Below, piece by piece: positions 1-6,800 of a DNA stretch of 20,232 nucleotides. The translations under genes and the position numbers were made by a program. The notes beneath the pieces were generated by a model that did no database searches, was not told the origin of the DNA, and worked only from the letters and a program-made list of their open reading frames with translations. Position 1 is the stretch's first letter. The number at the start of each line of letters is the position of its first letter. Source of the DNA: JBJXHB01 sp046160725 (GTDB lineage: Bacteria; Pseudomonadota; Gammaproteobacteria; Burkholderiales; Burkholderiaceae_C); NCBI GenBank assembly GCA_046160725.1, contig JBJXHB010000543.1, positions 1 through 20,232 of the forward strand, in the 5' to 3' direction.

Positions 1-1337
1 AGGATGCCGTGGGTGGAAAGCGTCAGCCCGATGCCGGAGTCGCCATGGCCGCGCCAGGGCAGGCGCGGGCTGACGCGGTCGCAGCAGTTCCAGTAGGTGG
101 TGCCGGCGTTGACCTTGGACAGGATGGCCCCCGCGGCGCGCGCGCTGCGGGTGAAGACGCCGGCCGTCAAGCCGTAGCGGGTGTCGTTCATCAGCGCCAC
201 GGCCTCGTCGTCCGAGGCCACCTTCTGGATGCCGATGATGGGACCGAAGCTCTCCTCGCGCATCACGTCCATGCGGTGGTCCACGCCGGTCAGCACGGTC
301 GGCGCAAACCAGTTGCCGGCGCCGCCGAATGGTCCGGTGACACGCGTGCCGCCGCGCCGCACCGCGGCGCCCTTGGCCACCGCGTCGGCCACCTGCGCGG
401 CCAGCACGTCGACCTGCGGCGCACGGGCCAGCGGCCCGATGTAGGTGGCCTCGTCCAGCGGGTCGCCCAGCACGAAGCCGTCGACCGTGGCCAGGAAATG
501 CTCGACAAAGGCGTCGTGGATGGACTCGTGGACGTAGATGCGCTCGACCGAGCAGCAGCTCTGGCCGGTGTTGTACATGGCGCCGTCCGCCAGGCTCTCG
601 GCCGCTACCTTGACGTCGGCATCGGCGCGCACCCAGGTCGGGTCCTTGCCGCCCAGCTCCAGCTGCAGTTTGACCATGCGCGGCGCCAGGACCGATGCGA
701 TGCGCTGGCCGGTGGCATGGCTGCCGGTGAAGAACATGCCGTCGATGCGCTGGTCGCACAGGGCGCGACCGACGTCGCCGGCGCCCACCACCAGCTGCAG
801 CACGCCCGGCGGCACGCCGGCGGCATGCATCAGCCGCACCAGGTGGGTGCCGCTCAGCGTGGCATGTTCGCTGGGCTTGTACAGCACTGCGTTGCCGGCC
901 AGCAGCGCCGGCACCAGCACGTTGCAGCCGACGAACCAGGGGTAGTTCCAGGCCGAGATGTTGGCGATCACACCCAGCGGCGCATGCTGGATGGCCTCGC
1001 GCATGCCGCCGTCCTCGAACAGCATCTCCGCCGCCAGCGTCTGCTCGGCCTGGGCCATGAAGAACTCCACCCGCACCCGCAGCGAGGTGACCTCGCTGCG
1101 CGCCTGGCGGATCGGCTTGCCCATCTCGCGGCTCAGGGTCTGGGCCAGCTGCTCGGACTCGGCCAGGAAGGCGTCGCGGAAGCGCCCGATGGTGGCCCGC
1201 TTCTGGCGCATCGGCGTCGCGGCCCAGGCCGGCTGTGCGGCGCGGGCGGCGGCGGTCTTGGCGGCGACGCTGGCGGCATCGTCGGTGGGCAGCTCGGCGA
1301 TGCGCTCGCCGTTGGCAGGGTTGGTCAGGATCAGCAT
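1..1337 (-). CDS. NAD(P)-dependent aldehyde dehydrogenase, 3' end cut by window edge
   Basis: Aldehyde dehydrogenase superfamily enzyme that would oxidise an aldehyde to the carboxylate with NAD(P) in the cytoplasm. I translated the minus strand directly from ATG at 1337: 445 codons without a stop up to the edge, so only the last few tens of residues are missing. Visible motifs are SAWNYP (about 128-133), the cofactor lysine in YKPSEH (K154), the general base in LELGGKDP (E227) and the nucleophile in TGQSCC (C261). No good Shine-Dalgarno is seen in the 50-nt gap after the upstream gene. Its neighbours (gamma-glutamyl hydrolase, Fe-type alcohol dehydrogenase, GS-like ligase) suggest a substrate such as a gamma-glutamyl amino-aldehyde, as for PuuC- or IpuI-type enzymes. 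It does not resemble PhnY as I remember it (PhnY has an SGQRC-type active site), but a role on phosphonoacetaldehyde cannot be excluded. The family is certain; the substrate is inferred. Confidence 0.93.
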   Translation of the reverse strand, partial: MLILTNPANGERIAELPTDDAASVAAKTAAARAAQPAWAATPMRQKRATIGRFRDAFLAESEQLAQTLSREMGKPIRQARSEVTSLRVRVEFFMAQAEQTLAAEMLFEDGGMREAIQHAPLGVIANISAWNYPWFVGCNVLVPALLAGNAVLYKPSEHATLSGTHLVRLMHAAGVPPGVLQLVVGAGDVGRALCDQRIDGMFFTGSHATGQRIASVLAPRMVKLQLELGGKDPTWVRADADVKVAAESLADGAMYNTGQSCCSVERIYVHESIHDAFVEHFLATVDGFVLGDPLDEATYIGPLARAPQVDVLAAQVADAVAKGAAVRRGGTRVTGPFGGAGNWFAPTVLTGVDHRMDVMREESFGPIIGIQKVASDDEAVALMNDTRYGLTAGVFTRSARAAGAILSKVNAGTTYWNCCDRVSPRLPWRGHGDSGIGLTLSTHGI

Positions 1338-1387
1338 GGTGATGGGTGGGCCAGGAGAGGAATGGATGGCGATGCGGGTGGCGCCCG

Positions 1388-2227
1388 TCAGCGCGCGGCG
1401 CGGGCCGCCTTGACGCGGCGCGCGGTATCGAGAAATTCCCGCAGCAGCGCCGTGTCGTCGAAGGTGCCGGTATCGTGCGGCTCGTGGAACTCCGGATGCC
1501 ACTGCACCGCGGCGATGTAGCCCGGGCCGTCGTGCCGGATGGCCTCGATCATGCCGTCGTCCGGGCAACGGGCCTCGATGCGGAAGCCTGGCGCCAGGTC
1601 CTTGATCGCCTGGTGGTGGATGCTATTGACGGTGACGCGGCCCTGGCCCGGGTACAGCGCGGCCAGGCGGCTGCCGGGCAGGATGTCGACTTCATGCAGA
1701 TGGCGCTCGTACTGGCCGACCTCGCGGTGCGGGCGCGACGCCGGCACCTGGTGGGCAATGTCCTGGTACAGCGTGCCGCCGTGGGCCACGTTCAGCAGCT
1801 GCAGGCCGCGGCAGATGCCGAACACCGGTTTGCCGGCGGCGATGAAGGCCTGCACCAGCTCGATCTCGTAGCGGTCGCGCACCGCGTCGCCATGCCAGTC
1901 GGCATGCTGGGGCGTCTCGCCATAGGTCTGGGGCGCGACGTCGTTGCCGCCCTGCAGCACCAGGCCGTCCAGCGCCTGGGCATAGTGCGACAGGTTCAGG
2001 TCGTCGCGCGTGACCACACTGTCGGAATCGACCGCCGGCACCATCACCGCCATGGCGTCGGCGCGCATCACCCAATGCGCCACCGACTGCTCCAGGTAGT
2101 GCAGGGTCTTGGTCCAGACGCCGGCCACCCGGATGCCGGGCGTGCCGGGGTAGTAGATGCGGGCACTGACACCGATCAGCAGCGGTGCGCGTGCGGCGGC
2201 ATCCGTGGGCAGGGTGGGTTCGGACAT
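1388..2227 (-). CDS. PuuD-like class I glutamine amidotransferase (gamma-glutamyl amide hydrolase)
   Basis: Peptidase C26 / gamma-glutamyl-gamma-aminobutyrate hydrolase family, 279 aa, predicted cytoplasmic. It would hydrolyse a gamma-glutamyl amide to glutamate plus the free amino compound. The nucleophile elbow is GICRGLQLLN (C139) and the His-Glu pair is in QWHPEF (H244, E246); LQGGNDV (91-97) is the usual oxyanion-side loop. The ATG at 2227 is chosen because a GAGGT ribosome-binding site overlaps the upstream stop at suitable spacing. A longer in-frame extension to 2734 exists but runs antisense-free inside the upstream gene and is not a credible start. Only 11 nt separate it from the Fe-type alcohol dehydrogenase, so the two are probably co-translated. 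Together with the GS-like ligase at 4093-5469 it would close a gamma-glutamylation cycle. Substrate is not known from sequence. Confidence 0.92.
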   Translation of the reverse strand: MSEPTLPTDAAARAPLLIGVSARIYYPGTPGIRVAGVWTKTLHYLEQSVAHWVMRADAMAVMVPAVDSDSVVTRDDLNLSHYAQALDGLVLQGGNDVAPQTYGETPQHADWHGDAVRDRYEIELVQAFIAAGKPVFGICRGLQLLNVAHGGTLYQDIAHQVPASRPHREVGQYERHLHEVDILPGSRLAALYPGQGRVTVNSIHHQAIKDLAPGFRIEARCPDDGMIEAIRHDGPGYIAAVQWHPEFHEPHDTGTFDDTALLREFLDTARRVKAARAAR

Positions 2228-2238
2228 CGGGCGCGACC

Positions 2239-3372
2239 TCACATCGCCGCGGCCAGCAGCCGGGCGTAGTCGGCCTCGCCGGCGGGACGGGGGTTGGTCT
2301 GGTTGGTGAAGTCGGCGGCGGCCAGCGCCGCCATGCGCGGCAGCATGTCGTCGCGCACGCCATGCCCGCGCAGGCCGTCCTCGATGCCGATGCGCGCCTT
2401 CCGGGCGCGCAGCCAGGGCACCACGCCGGTGCCGTCCAGGCCCAGGCCCGCCGCATGGGCCAACTCGTCGAACTTGCGCGGCACCGCCTCGTGGTTCCAG
2501 GCCAGCACGGTGTCGATCATCAGCGCATTGGCCAGCCCGTGGTGCAGCCCCGCCACCGCGCCCAGCGCATGGGCGCAGGCATGCACACCGCCCAGGTCCT
2601 TCTGGAAGGCGATGGCGCCCATCATCGAGCTCATCAGCATGTCCGACCGTGCCGCGAGGTCGTCGCCGTCCTTCACGGCGCGCTCCAGCGCCCTCGCGCC
2701 CAGGCGCAACCCCTCCAACGCGATGCCGTCGCACAGCGGATGCCAGGCCGGCGACAGGTAGCTCTCGATGTTGTGCGTCAGCGCGTCCATGCCGGTGGCC
2801 GCGGTGATGGCCGACGGCAGGCCGAGCGTGAGCTCCGGGTCGGCAAACACCGCGCGGGCCAGGATCTTCGGGCTGAAGACGCTGCGCTTGACGTGGCTGT
2901 CGTTCTCGCTCACGACCGCGGACCGCCCGACCTCGCTGCCGGTGCCGGCGGTGGTGGGCAGCGCCACGAAGTACGGCAGCTCGTGCACGATCGGCCGCAC
3001 CTGGGGATGGTCCCAGACGTATTCGATGATGTCGCCCTCGTGGGTGGCAGCCAGCCCGACCACCTTGGCCACGTCCAGTGCGGCGCCGCCGCCAAAGCCG
3101 ATCACGCAGTCGGCCTCGTGCGCCCGGTAGGCTGCCGCGCCGTCCATCACCTGTGCGGCCGTCGGGTTGCCCCAGATGCCGTCGAACACCGCGTCCTCCA
3201 GGCCGTCCAGGTCGATACGGAAGGCGGTCAGCACCGGCAGTCGCGCCAAGGCGCGGTCGGTGACGATCAACGGGCGCTTGAGGCCGCGAGAGAGCAGGTG
3301 CTCACGGAGGAGCAAGCGGGCGCCGACGCCGAAATGGATCTCGGTGGGGAAGGCAAAGCGGGTGATGGTCAT
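2239..3372 (-). CDS. Iron-containing (group III) alcohol dehydrogenase
   Basis: 377-aa Fe-ADH family protein that interconverts an alcohol and its aldehyde with NAD(P). The cofactor loop GFGGGAALDVAK (about 92-103) and the TTAGTGSE stretch are typical. All four metal ligands can be placed: Asp and His in GMDALTHNIE, His in AHALG, and His in HHGLANA. The ATG at 3372 overlaps the TGA of the upstream PIN-toxin gene as ATGA, so translation is probably coupled to the toxin gene. It lies in line with a GS-like ligase upstream and a PuuD-like hydrolase and an aldehyde dehydrogenase downstream. That order fits oxidation of a gamma-glutamylated amino alcohol to aldehyde and then acid. Phosphonoacetaldehyde/2-hydroxyethylphosphonate chemistry by the related PhpC-type enzymes is the alternative. 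Family certain, substrate inferred. Confidence 0.94.
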   Translation of the reverse strand: MTITRFAFPTEIHFGVGARLLLREHLLSRGLKRPLIVTDRALARLPVLTAFRIDLDGLEDAVFDGIWGNPTAAQVMDGAAAYRAHEADCVIGFGGGAALDVAKVVGLAATHEGDIIEYVWDHPQVRPIVHELPYFVALPTTAGTGSEVGRSAVVSENDSHVKRSVFSPKILARAVFADPELTLGLPSAITAATGMDALTHNIESYLSPAWHPLCDGIALEGLRLGARALERAVKDGDDLAARSDMLMSSMMGAIAFQKDLGGVHACAHALGAVAGLHHGLANALMIDTVLAWNHEAVPRKFDELAHAAGLGLDGTGVVPWLRARKARIGIEDGLRGHGVRDDMLPRMAALAAADFTNQTNPRPAGEADYARLLAAAM

Positions 3373-3773
3373 GCGGTTTCCAGCAAGCGCATGCCGGGCA
3401 GGCGCGCGGCACGGGTGTCGAAGGTCAGGGTGTAGTCGCAGTGATGGGCCTGGGCGATGGCGGCAACCAGAGCGTCGGGGAGATCCCCGCCATGCTCGCC
3501 ATGGTCATGCAGCGCCGCCCACACGACGTCCTCATCCTGCACGGCGATGCGCGGGTCGGTGAGCAGTTGCTCCACGATGTCGATCAGGTTCTCGCGGCTG
3601 GCGCCATAGCGGCTGCGCAGCACCCACAGGGCCTCGACCAGAACGACGGTGCTGACGAAGCCCGGGTTGTCAGTCGTCAGGCGCGACTGAAACACCTGCC
3701 GCGCCGCCGCGCCTTGCGCGTCGTCCTCGCCGATCAGACAGCGCAGCAGTATGTTGGTATCCAACCCGATCAC
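3369..3773 (-). CDS. vapC: PIN-domain VapC-type toxin ribonuclease
   Basis: 134-aa PIN-domain protein, expected to be a Mg-dependent RNase toxin neutralised by the AbrB-type antitoxin encoded just upstream. The acidic active-site residues are where the family has them: D5 in GLDTN, E47 in LVEALW, D97 in GGDLPD, and D119 in TFDTRAA. The start is GTG at 3773, overlapping the antitoxin stop as GTGA; the stop overlaps the next ATG as ATGA. The gene is therefore locked between the antitoxin and a metabolic dehydrogenase with 4-bp overlaps on both sides. Finding a toxin inside a catabolic operon is unusual; it may have arrived as a module. The PIN call is strong; the RNA target cannot be read from the sequence. 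Confidence 0.92.
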   Translation of the reverse strand: MIGLDTNILLRCLIGEDDAQGAAARQVFQSRLTTDNPGFVSTVVLVEALWVLRSRYGASRENLIDIVEQLLTDPRIAVQDEDVVWAALHDHGEHGGDLPDALVAAIAQAHHCDYTLTFDTRAARLPGMRLLETA

Positions 3774-4021
3774 AGCCCGGCCCTGCGGGCCGCGCCCTCG
3801 GCGGCCGCTTCATCGATCGCCTGATCGGTCAGCGGCTCGGTACGACGACCCTTGAACATGCCGGCCAGGGAGCCGAAGTCGCCGTCAAGCTTGACGATGC
3901 GCCAGCCGCGCCCGGCGGGCACGAACCGCAACTTGTCACCCGGGCGCACGCGCAGATGGTCGCGCACCGCCTTGGGCAATGTGAGCTGGCTTTTGCTGGT
4001 GAGCGTGGCATCAACGGACAT
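3770..4021 (-). CDS. vapB: AbrB/MazE-fold VapB-type antitoxin
   Basis: 83-aa protein with an N-terminal SpoVT/AbrB swapped-hairpin DNA-binding domain (SKSQLTLPKAVRDHLRVRPGD, about residues 9-29) and a C-terminal tail rich in acidic and Ala residues that would wrap the toxin. It should bind the toxin and repress its own promoter. The ATG at 4021 is the only sensible start. The stop overlaps the toxin's GTG by four bases. A 71-nt, locally AT-rich gap with an 8-bp inverted repeat lies upstream, which fits an autoregulated promoter separate from the large operon. MazE is an alternative name for this fold, but the PIN partner makes VapB the better label. Confidence 0.9.
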   Translation of the reverse strand: MSVDATLTSKSQLTLPKAVRDHLRVRPGDKLRFVPAGRGWRIVKLDGDFGSLAGMFKGRRTEPLTDQAIDEAAAEGAARRAGL

Positions 4022-4024
4022 GAT

Positions 4025-4055
4025 GAGTAAGGTGATATATGAGATTGCCTTACTC
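4025..4055. promoter_or_regulatory. Candidate antitoxin operator: 8-bp inverted repeat
   Basis: GAGTAAGG (4025-4032) and CCTTACTC (4048-4055) form a perfect 8-bp inverted repeat with a 15-bp AT-rich spacer directly upstream of the antitoxin ATG. A further half-site AGTAAG occurs at 4073-4078. Toxin-antitoxin complexes of this family usually bind such repeats over their own promoter, so this is the likely autoregulatory site. No convincing -35/-10 pair could be fixed. A hairpin acting on the GS-like gene's transcript end is the alternative. Confidence 0.5.
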
Positions 4056-4092
4056 TAGCATCGGCTCGCCAAAGTAAGACCCACAGCGGCAG

Positions 4093-5469
4093 TCAGATGA
4101 TCTCGAAGTAGCGCTTCAATTCCCAGTCGGTCACCGCGTCCTGCCACTGCCGGTGCTCCCACTCGCGGGTGGCCGCGAAGTGGTCGACGAAGGTGTCGCC
4201 CAGCCAGTCGCGTGCAATGGCCGACTCGCGGAAGGCGCGGGTGGTCTCGATCAACGACCGCGGCGCGCGCGGGATGTGGTCGGCGCCCTGGTTGGTGCCG
4301 GTGATGGGCGGGGCCGTGAGCTTGAGGCCCTTCTCGACGCCGTACAGCCCGGCGGCGATCACCGCCGCGCTGGACAGGTAGGGGTTGGCGTCCGCGCCCG
4401 GGCAGCGGGTCTCCAGCCGCGTGGCCTTGGGGCTGCCGGCGATGACGCGGAAGCTGGCGGTGCGGTTGTCCAGCCCCCAGGTCGGCTTGACCGGCGCCCA
4501 GAAGCCGTCCACCAGCCGCTTGTAGCTGTTGATGGTGGGCCAGAACATCGGCGCGAACTCCATCAGGCAGGCGACCTGGCCGGCCAGGTAGCTCTCGAAC
4601 AGCGGGCTCATCGAGCGGCTGGACTTGGCGCCATAGAACAGGTTGGTCTTGCCGTCGCTGAGGCTCTGGTGGATGTGGCCGGAGCACCCGGGCAGGGCCT
4701 GGTTCCACTTGGCCATGAAGCTGGGCATCACGCCGAAGCGCTTGCCGATCTCCTTGGCGCCGGTCTTGAACAGCGTCGCCCGGTCGGCGGTCTTGAGCGC
4801 GGCGTTGAAGGCAATGGCGACCTCGTAGACGCCCGGGCCGGTCTCGGTGTGCAGGCCCTCGATCGGGACATCGAAGGCCGCCATCTCGTCGAACAGCGCG
4901 TTGAAGAAGCCGCGCTGGTCGCCCATGCGCAGCAGCGAATAGCCGAACATGCCCGGCGTGACCGGCTCCGGCCCGACGCCGCGCTTGGCGGCCCAGGACT
5001 GCGGCGTCTCCAGGAAGTTGAACCACTCGAACTCATAGCCTGTCATCACCGAGAAGCCCAGCTTCTCCGCGCGCTGCAGCACGCGCTTGAGCGTCTGCCG
5101 CGGGCACACCGGGAAGGCCGAGCCGTCGGCCTTGATGAAGTCGCCCAGGAAGAAAGGCACGTTGCCGTCCCAGGGCACCCGCCGCGCCGTGTCCAGGTCC
5201 AGCCGCGCCAGCGCATCAGGGAAGCCGTGCTGCCAGCCTGTGACCGTGGTGTTGTCGTAGCACTGATCGCTGGAGTCCCAGCCGAACACCACGTCGCAGA
5301 AGCCGAAGCCGCCCTTGGGATGCGGCTCGGCTGCGCCGAGGAACTTGTCGATGTGCAGGTACTTGCCGCGCAGGATGCCGTCGATGTCGCTGACGGCGAC
5401 CTTGACCTTCTGCGCGCCGGACTGGCGCACGGCCTTCAGCGCCGGATGTTCGGCGGGAGCACGGGGCAT
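4093..5469 (-). CDS. Glutamine-synthetase-like gamma-glutamylamide synthetase
   Basis: 458-aa member of the glutamine synthetase superfamily, in the branch with PuuA and IpuC that ligates glutamate to an amine using ATP. The N-terminal DIDGILRGKYL (28-38) is the short beta-grasp signature of these ligases. Metal/ATP residues are all present: E146 and E148 in GYEFEW, E209 and E216 in ETGPGVYE, histidines 265/267 in SGHIHQS, R336/R341 in NRTASFR, and E353 with R355 in ETRCPGADANPY. The start ATG at 5469 has GGAGAC about 6 nt upstream. It follows phnW by 28 nt and precedes the toxin-antitoxin pair. With the Fe-alcohol dehydrogenase, aldehyde dehydrogenase and PuuD-like hydrolase downstream it makes a complete gamma-glutamylation route. 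Housekeeping GlnA is unlikely given this context and the divergent N-terminus. The amine substrate is unknown. Confidence 0.9.
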   Translation of the reverse strand: MPRAPAEHPALKAVRQSGAQKVKVAVSDIDGILRGKYLHIDKFLGAAEPHPKGGFGFCDVVFGWDSSDQCYDNTTVTGWQHGFPDALARLDLDTARRVPWDGNVPFFLGDFIKADGSAFPVCPRQTLKRVLQRAEKLGFSVMTGYEFEWFNFLETPQSWAAKRGVGPEPVTPGMFGYSLLRMGDQRGFFNALFDEMAAFDVPIEGLHTETGPGVYEVAIAFNAALKTADRATLFKTGAKEIGKRFGVMPSFMAKWNQALPGCSGHIHQSLSDGKTNLFYGAKSSRSMSPLFESYLAGQVACLMEFAPMFWPTINSYKRLVDGFWAPVKPTWGLDNRTASFRVIAGSPKATRLETRCPGADANPYLSSAAVIAAGLYGVEKGLKLTAPPITGTNQGADHIPRAPRSLIETTRAFRESAIARDWLGDTFVDHFAATREWEHRQWQDAVTDWELKRYFEII

Positions 5470-5497
5470 GACGAGGTCTCCGGTGGGTGGGCGGGGC

Positions 5498-6631
5498 TCA
5501 GGCGGCCGGTGTGCCGCTCGCGATCCCCATCTCCCGCATCGTATCGGCCACGGCGTCCACTGCCTGGCGCATCTCGACCGGCCCGATGGAGCCGATGCAG
5601 CCGACGCGGAAGGTCTCGACCTGCGTCAGCTTGCCCGGATACAGGATGAAGCCACGTGCCTTGGCCGCGGCATAGAAGCGCTGGAAGTCGTAGGCCGCAT
5701 CGGCCGGCGCGTGGAAGGTGACGATGATCGGCGCCTGCACCTCGGGCCGCAGGAAAGGCTTGAAGCCCAACGCCGCCATGCCGTCCACCAGCGCCCGGTA
5801 GTTGGCCGTGTAGCGCGCCAACCGCGCCGGCTGGCCGCCCTCCTCGACGAACTGCAGCACCGCCTCCGACAGCGCCGCCACCACATGGGTCGGCGGCGTA
5901 AAGCGCCACTGCCCCGTCTTGGCCATGTAGACATGCTGGTCGTGCAGGTCCATGGCCAGGCTCTGGCTGTTGCCGGCGCAGGCCTCCAGCACCGCCTGGC
6001 GGATGAAGACGAAGCCCATCCCCGGCACGCCCTCCAGGCACTTGCCGCTGGCCGCGACCAGCGCGTCCACCCGCATGCGGCGGAAGTCCACCGGCAGCGC
6101 GGCAAAGCTGCTCATCGCGTCCACGATCAGCCCGCGGCCGAGCCGCTCGCACACCGCCGCCACCTCGGCCAGCGGGTTGACCACGCCGGTGCCCGTCTCG
6201 CAGTGGATCAGCACCACATGCGTGATCGACGCATCGGCGGCCAGCGCCGCCTCCACCCGCGCCGGCGACACCGGCTCGTCCTCGGCATGCGGCATCACCG
6301 TGGCGCGCCGCCCCATCATCTGCGCCAGCTTGGCCGCCCGCTTGCAATAGGCGCCGTTGTCCGGCACCAGCACATGCCCATCGCGCGGCACCAGCGTGGC
6401 CACCGCCGCCTCGACGCTGAACGTGCCGCTGCCCTGCAAGGGCACCACCACATGCGTGTCCTGCCCGTGGACGATGTCCAGCAGCCGCGACCGTAGCGTG
6501 GCCGTCATGGCATTGAAGTCCGTGTCCCAGGACCCCCAGTCCTTGAGCATCGCCAGCTTGGTGCGCTGCGTGGTGGTCAGTGGCCCCGGGGTCAGCAGGA
6601 TGGGGTCGCGATCAGAGGCAAGGTAGGTCAT
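5498..6631 (-). CDS. phnW: 2-aminoethylphosphonate:pyruvate transaminase
   Basis: Class V PLP-dependent aminotransferase of 377 aa that converts AEP and pyruvate to phosphonoacetaldehyde and alanine, the first step of AEP breakdown. The start of the mature fold, ILLTPGPLTTTQRTK (11-25), is the PhnW hallmark. D171 (LIVDAMSSF) and the PLP lysine K197 in ASGKCLEGVPGMGFV are in place, and WRFTPPTH is the substrate-side segment. I chose ATG at 6631 because the fold begins at once; the in-frame TTG at 6661 would add ten unlike residues and abuts the stem of repeat A. No clear Shine-Dalgarno precedes it. It lies downstream of the AEP importer genes, separated by a 169-nt gap holding repeat A. No phosphonatase PhnX is present, so its product is probably oxidised rather than hydrolysed. 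Confidence 0.96.
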   Translation of the reverse strand: MTYLASDRDPILLTPGPLTTTQRTKLAMLKDWGSWDTDFNAMTATLRSRLLDIVHGQDTHVVVPLQGSGTFSVEAAVATLVPRDGHVLVPDNGAYCKRAAKLAQMMGRRATVMPHAEDEPVSPARVEAALAADASITHVVLIHCETGTGVVNPLAEVAAVCERLGRGLIVDAMSSFAALPVDFRRMRVDALVAASGKCLEGVPGMGFVFIRQAVLEACAGNSQSLAMDLHDQHVYMAKTGQWRFTPPTHVVAALSEAVLQFVEEGGQPARLARYTANYRALVDGMAALGFKPFLRPEVQAPIIVTFHAPADAAYDFQRFYAAAKARGFILYPGKLTQVETFRVGCIGSIGPVEMRQAVDAVADTMREMGIASGTPAA

Positions 6632-6661
6632 CGGGATTGGTCCAGGAGGCACGGCAGTCAA

Positions 6662-6770
6662 GGAGACGGTTTGGGTGGGGTGGGGTGTAGCGAAGTAAAG
6701 GGGGAGGAGGAGGCCGAATGGCCGACGACGGAGGACATGAGCGGAACCCCACCCCGCCCGAACCGTCTCC
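6662..6770 (+). repeat. Structured palindromic repeat, copy A
   Basis: Arms 6662-6686 and 6746-6770 pair over 25 positions, 23 Watson-Crick and two G-T (T6672/G6760, T6676/G6756). Inside lie the conserved 5' box AGCGAAGTAAAGG (6689-6701), a small hairpin GGCC-GAAT-GGCC (6712-6723) and the conserved 3' box CATGAGCGGAACC (6736-6748), whose last bases belong to the arm. The same boxes, with different arms, occur at 16821-16928 and 16977-17149. It fills most of the 169-nt gap between the permease gene and phnW, with its forward strand opposite to operon transcription. In the operon mRNA the two G-T pairs become A-C mismatches. It ends 30 nt upstream of the phnW ATG, so it could stabilise the upstream transporter mRNA or attenuate read-through. 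There is no U-tract of a classical terminator. Confidence 0.85.
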
Positions 6771-6800
6771 CGCGCCAGGTGGACTCTGCTGCGTTGCTCG

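Noticed and set aside
1..1337. Calling the edge aldehyde dehydrogenase PhnY
   Set aside because: Its active-site and N-terminal segments differ from PhnY as remembered, and its neighbours are gamma-glutamyl genes; no search could be run.
9..1520. 503-codon open frame on the plus strand opposite the aldehyde dehydrogenase
   Set aside because: High-GC antisense shadow: His/Gln/Arg/Ala-rich with no recognisable domain, while the minus strand has intact aldehyde dehydrogenase motifs.
6632..6661. TTG start at 6661 for phnW
   Set aside because: It would add ten unconserved residues, has no ribosome-binding site and abuts the stem of repeat A.
6662..6770. Rho-independent terminator
   Set aside because: The stem is far longer than usual, encloses conserved boxes and is not followed by a U-tract on either strand.
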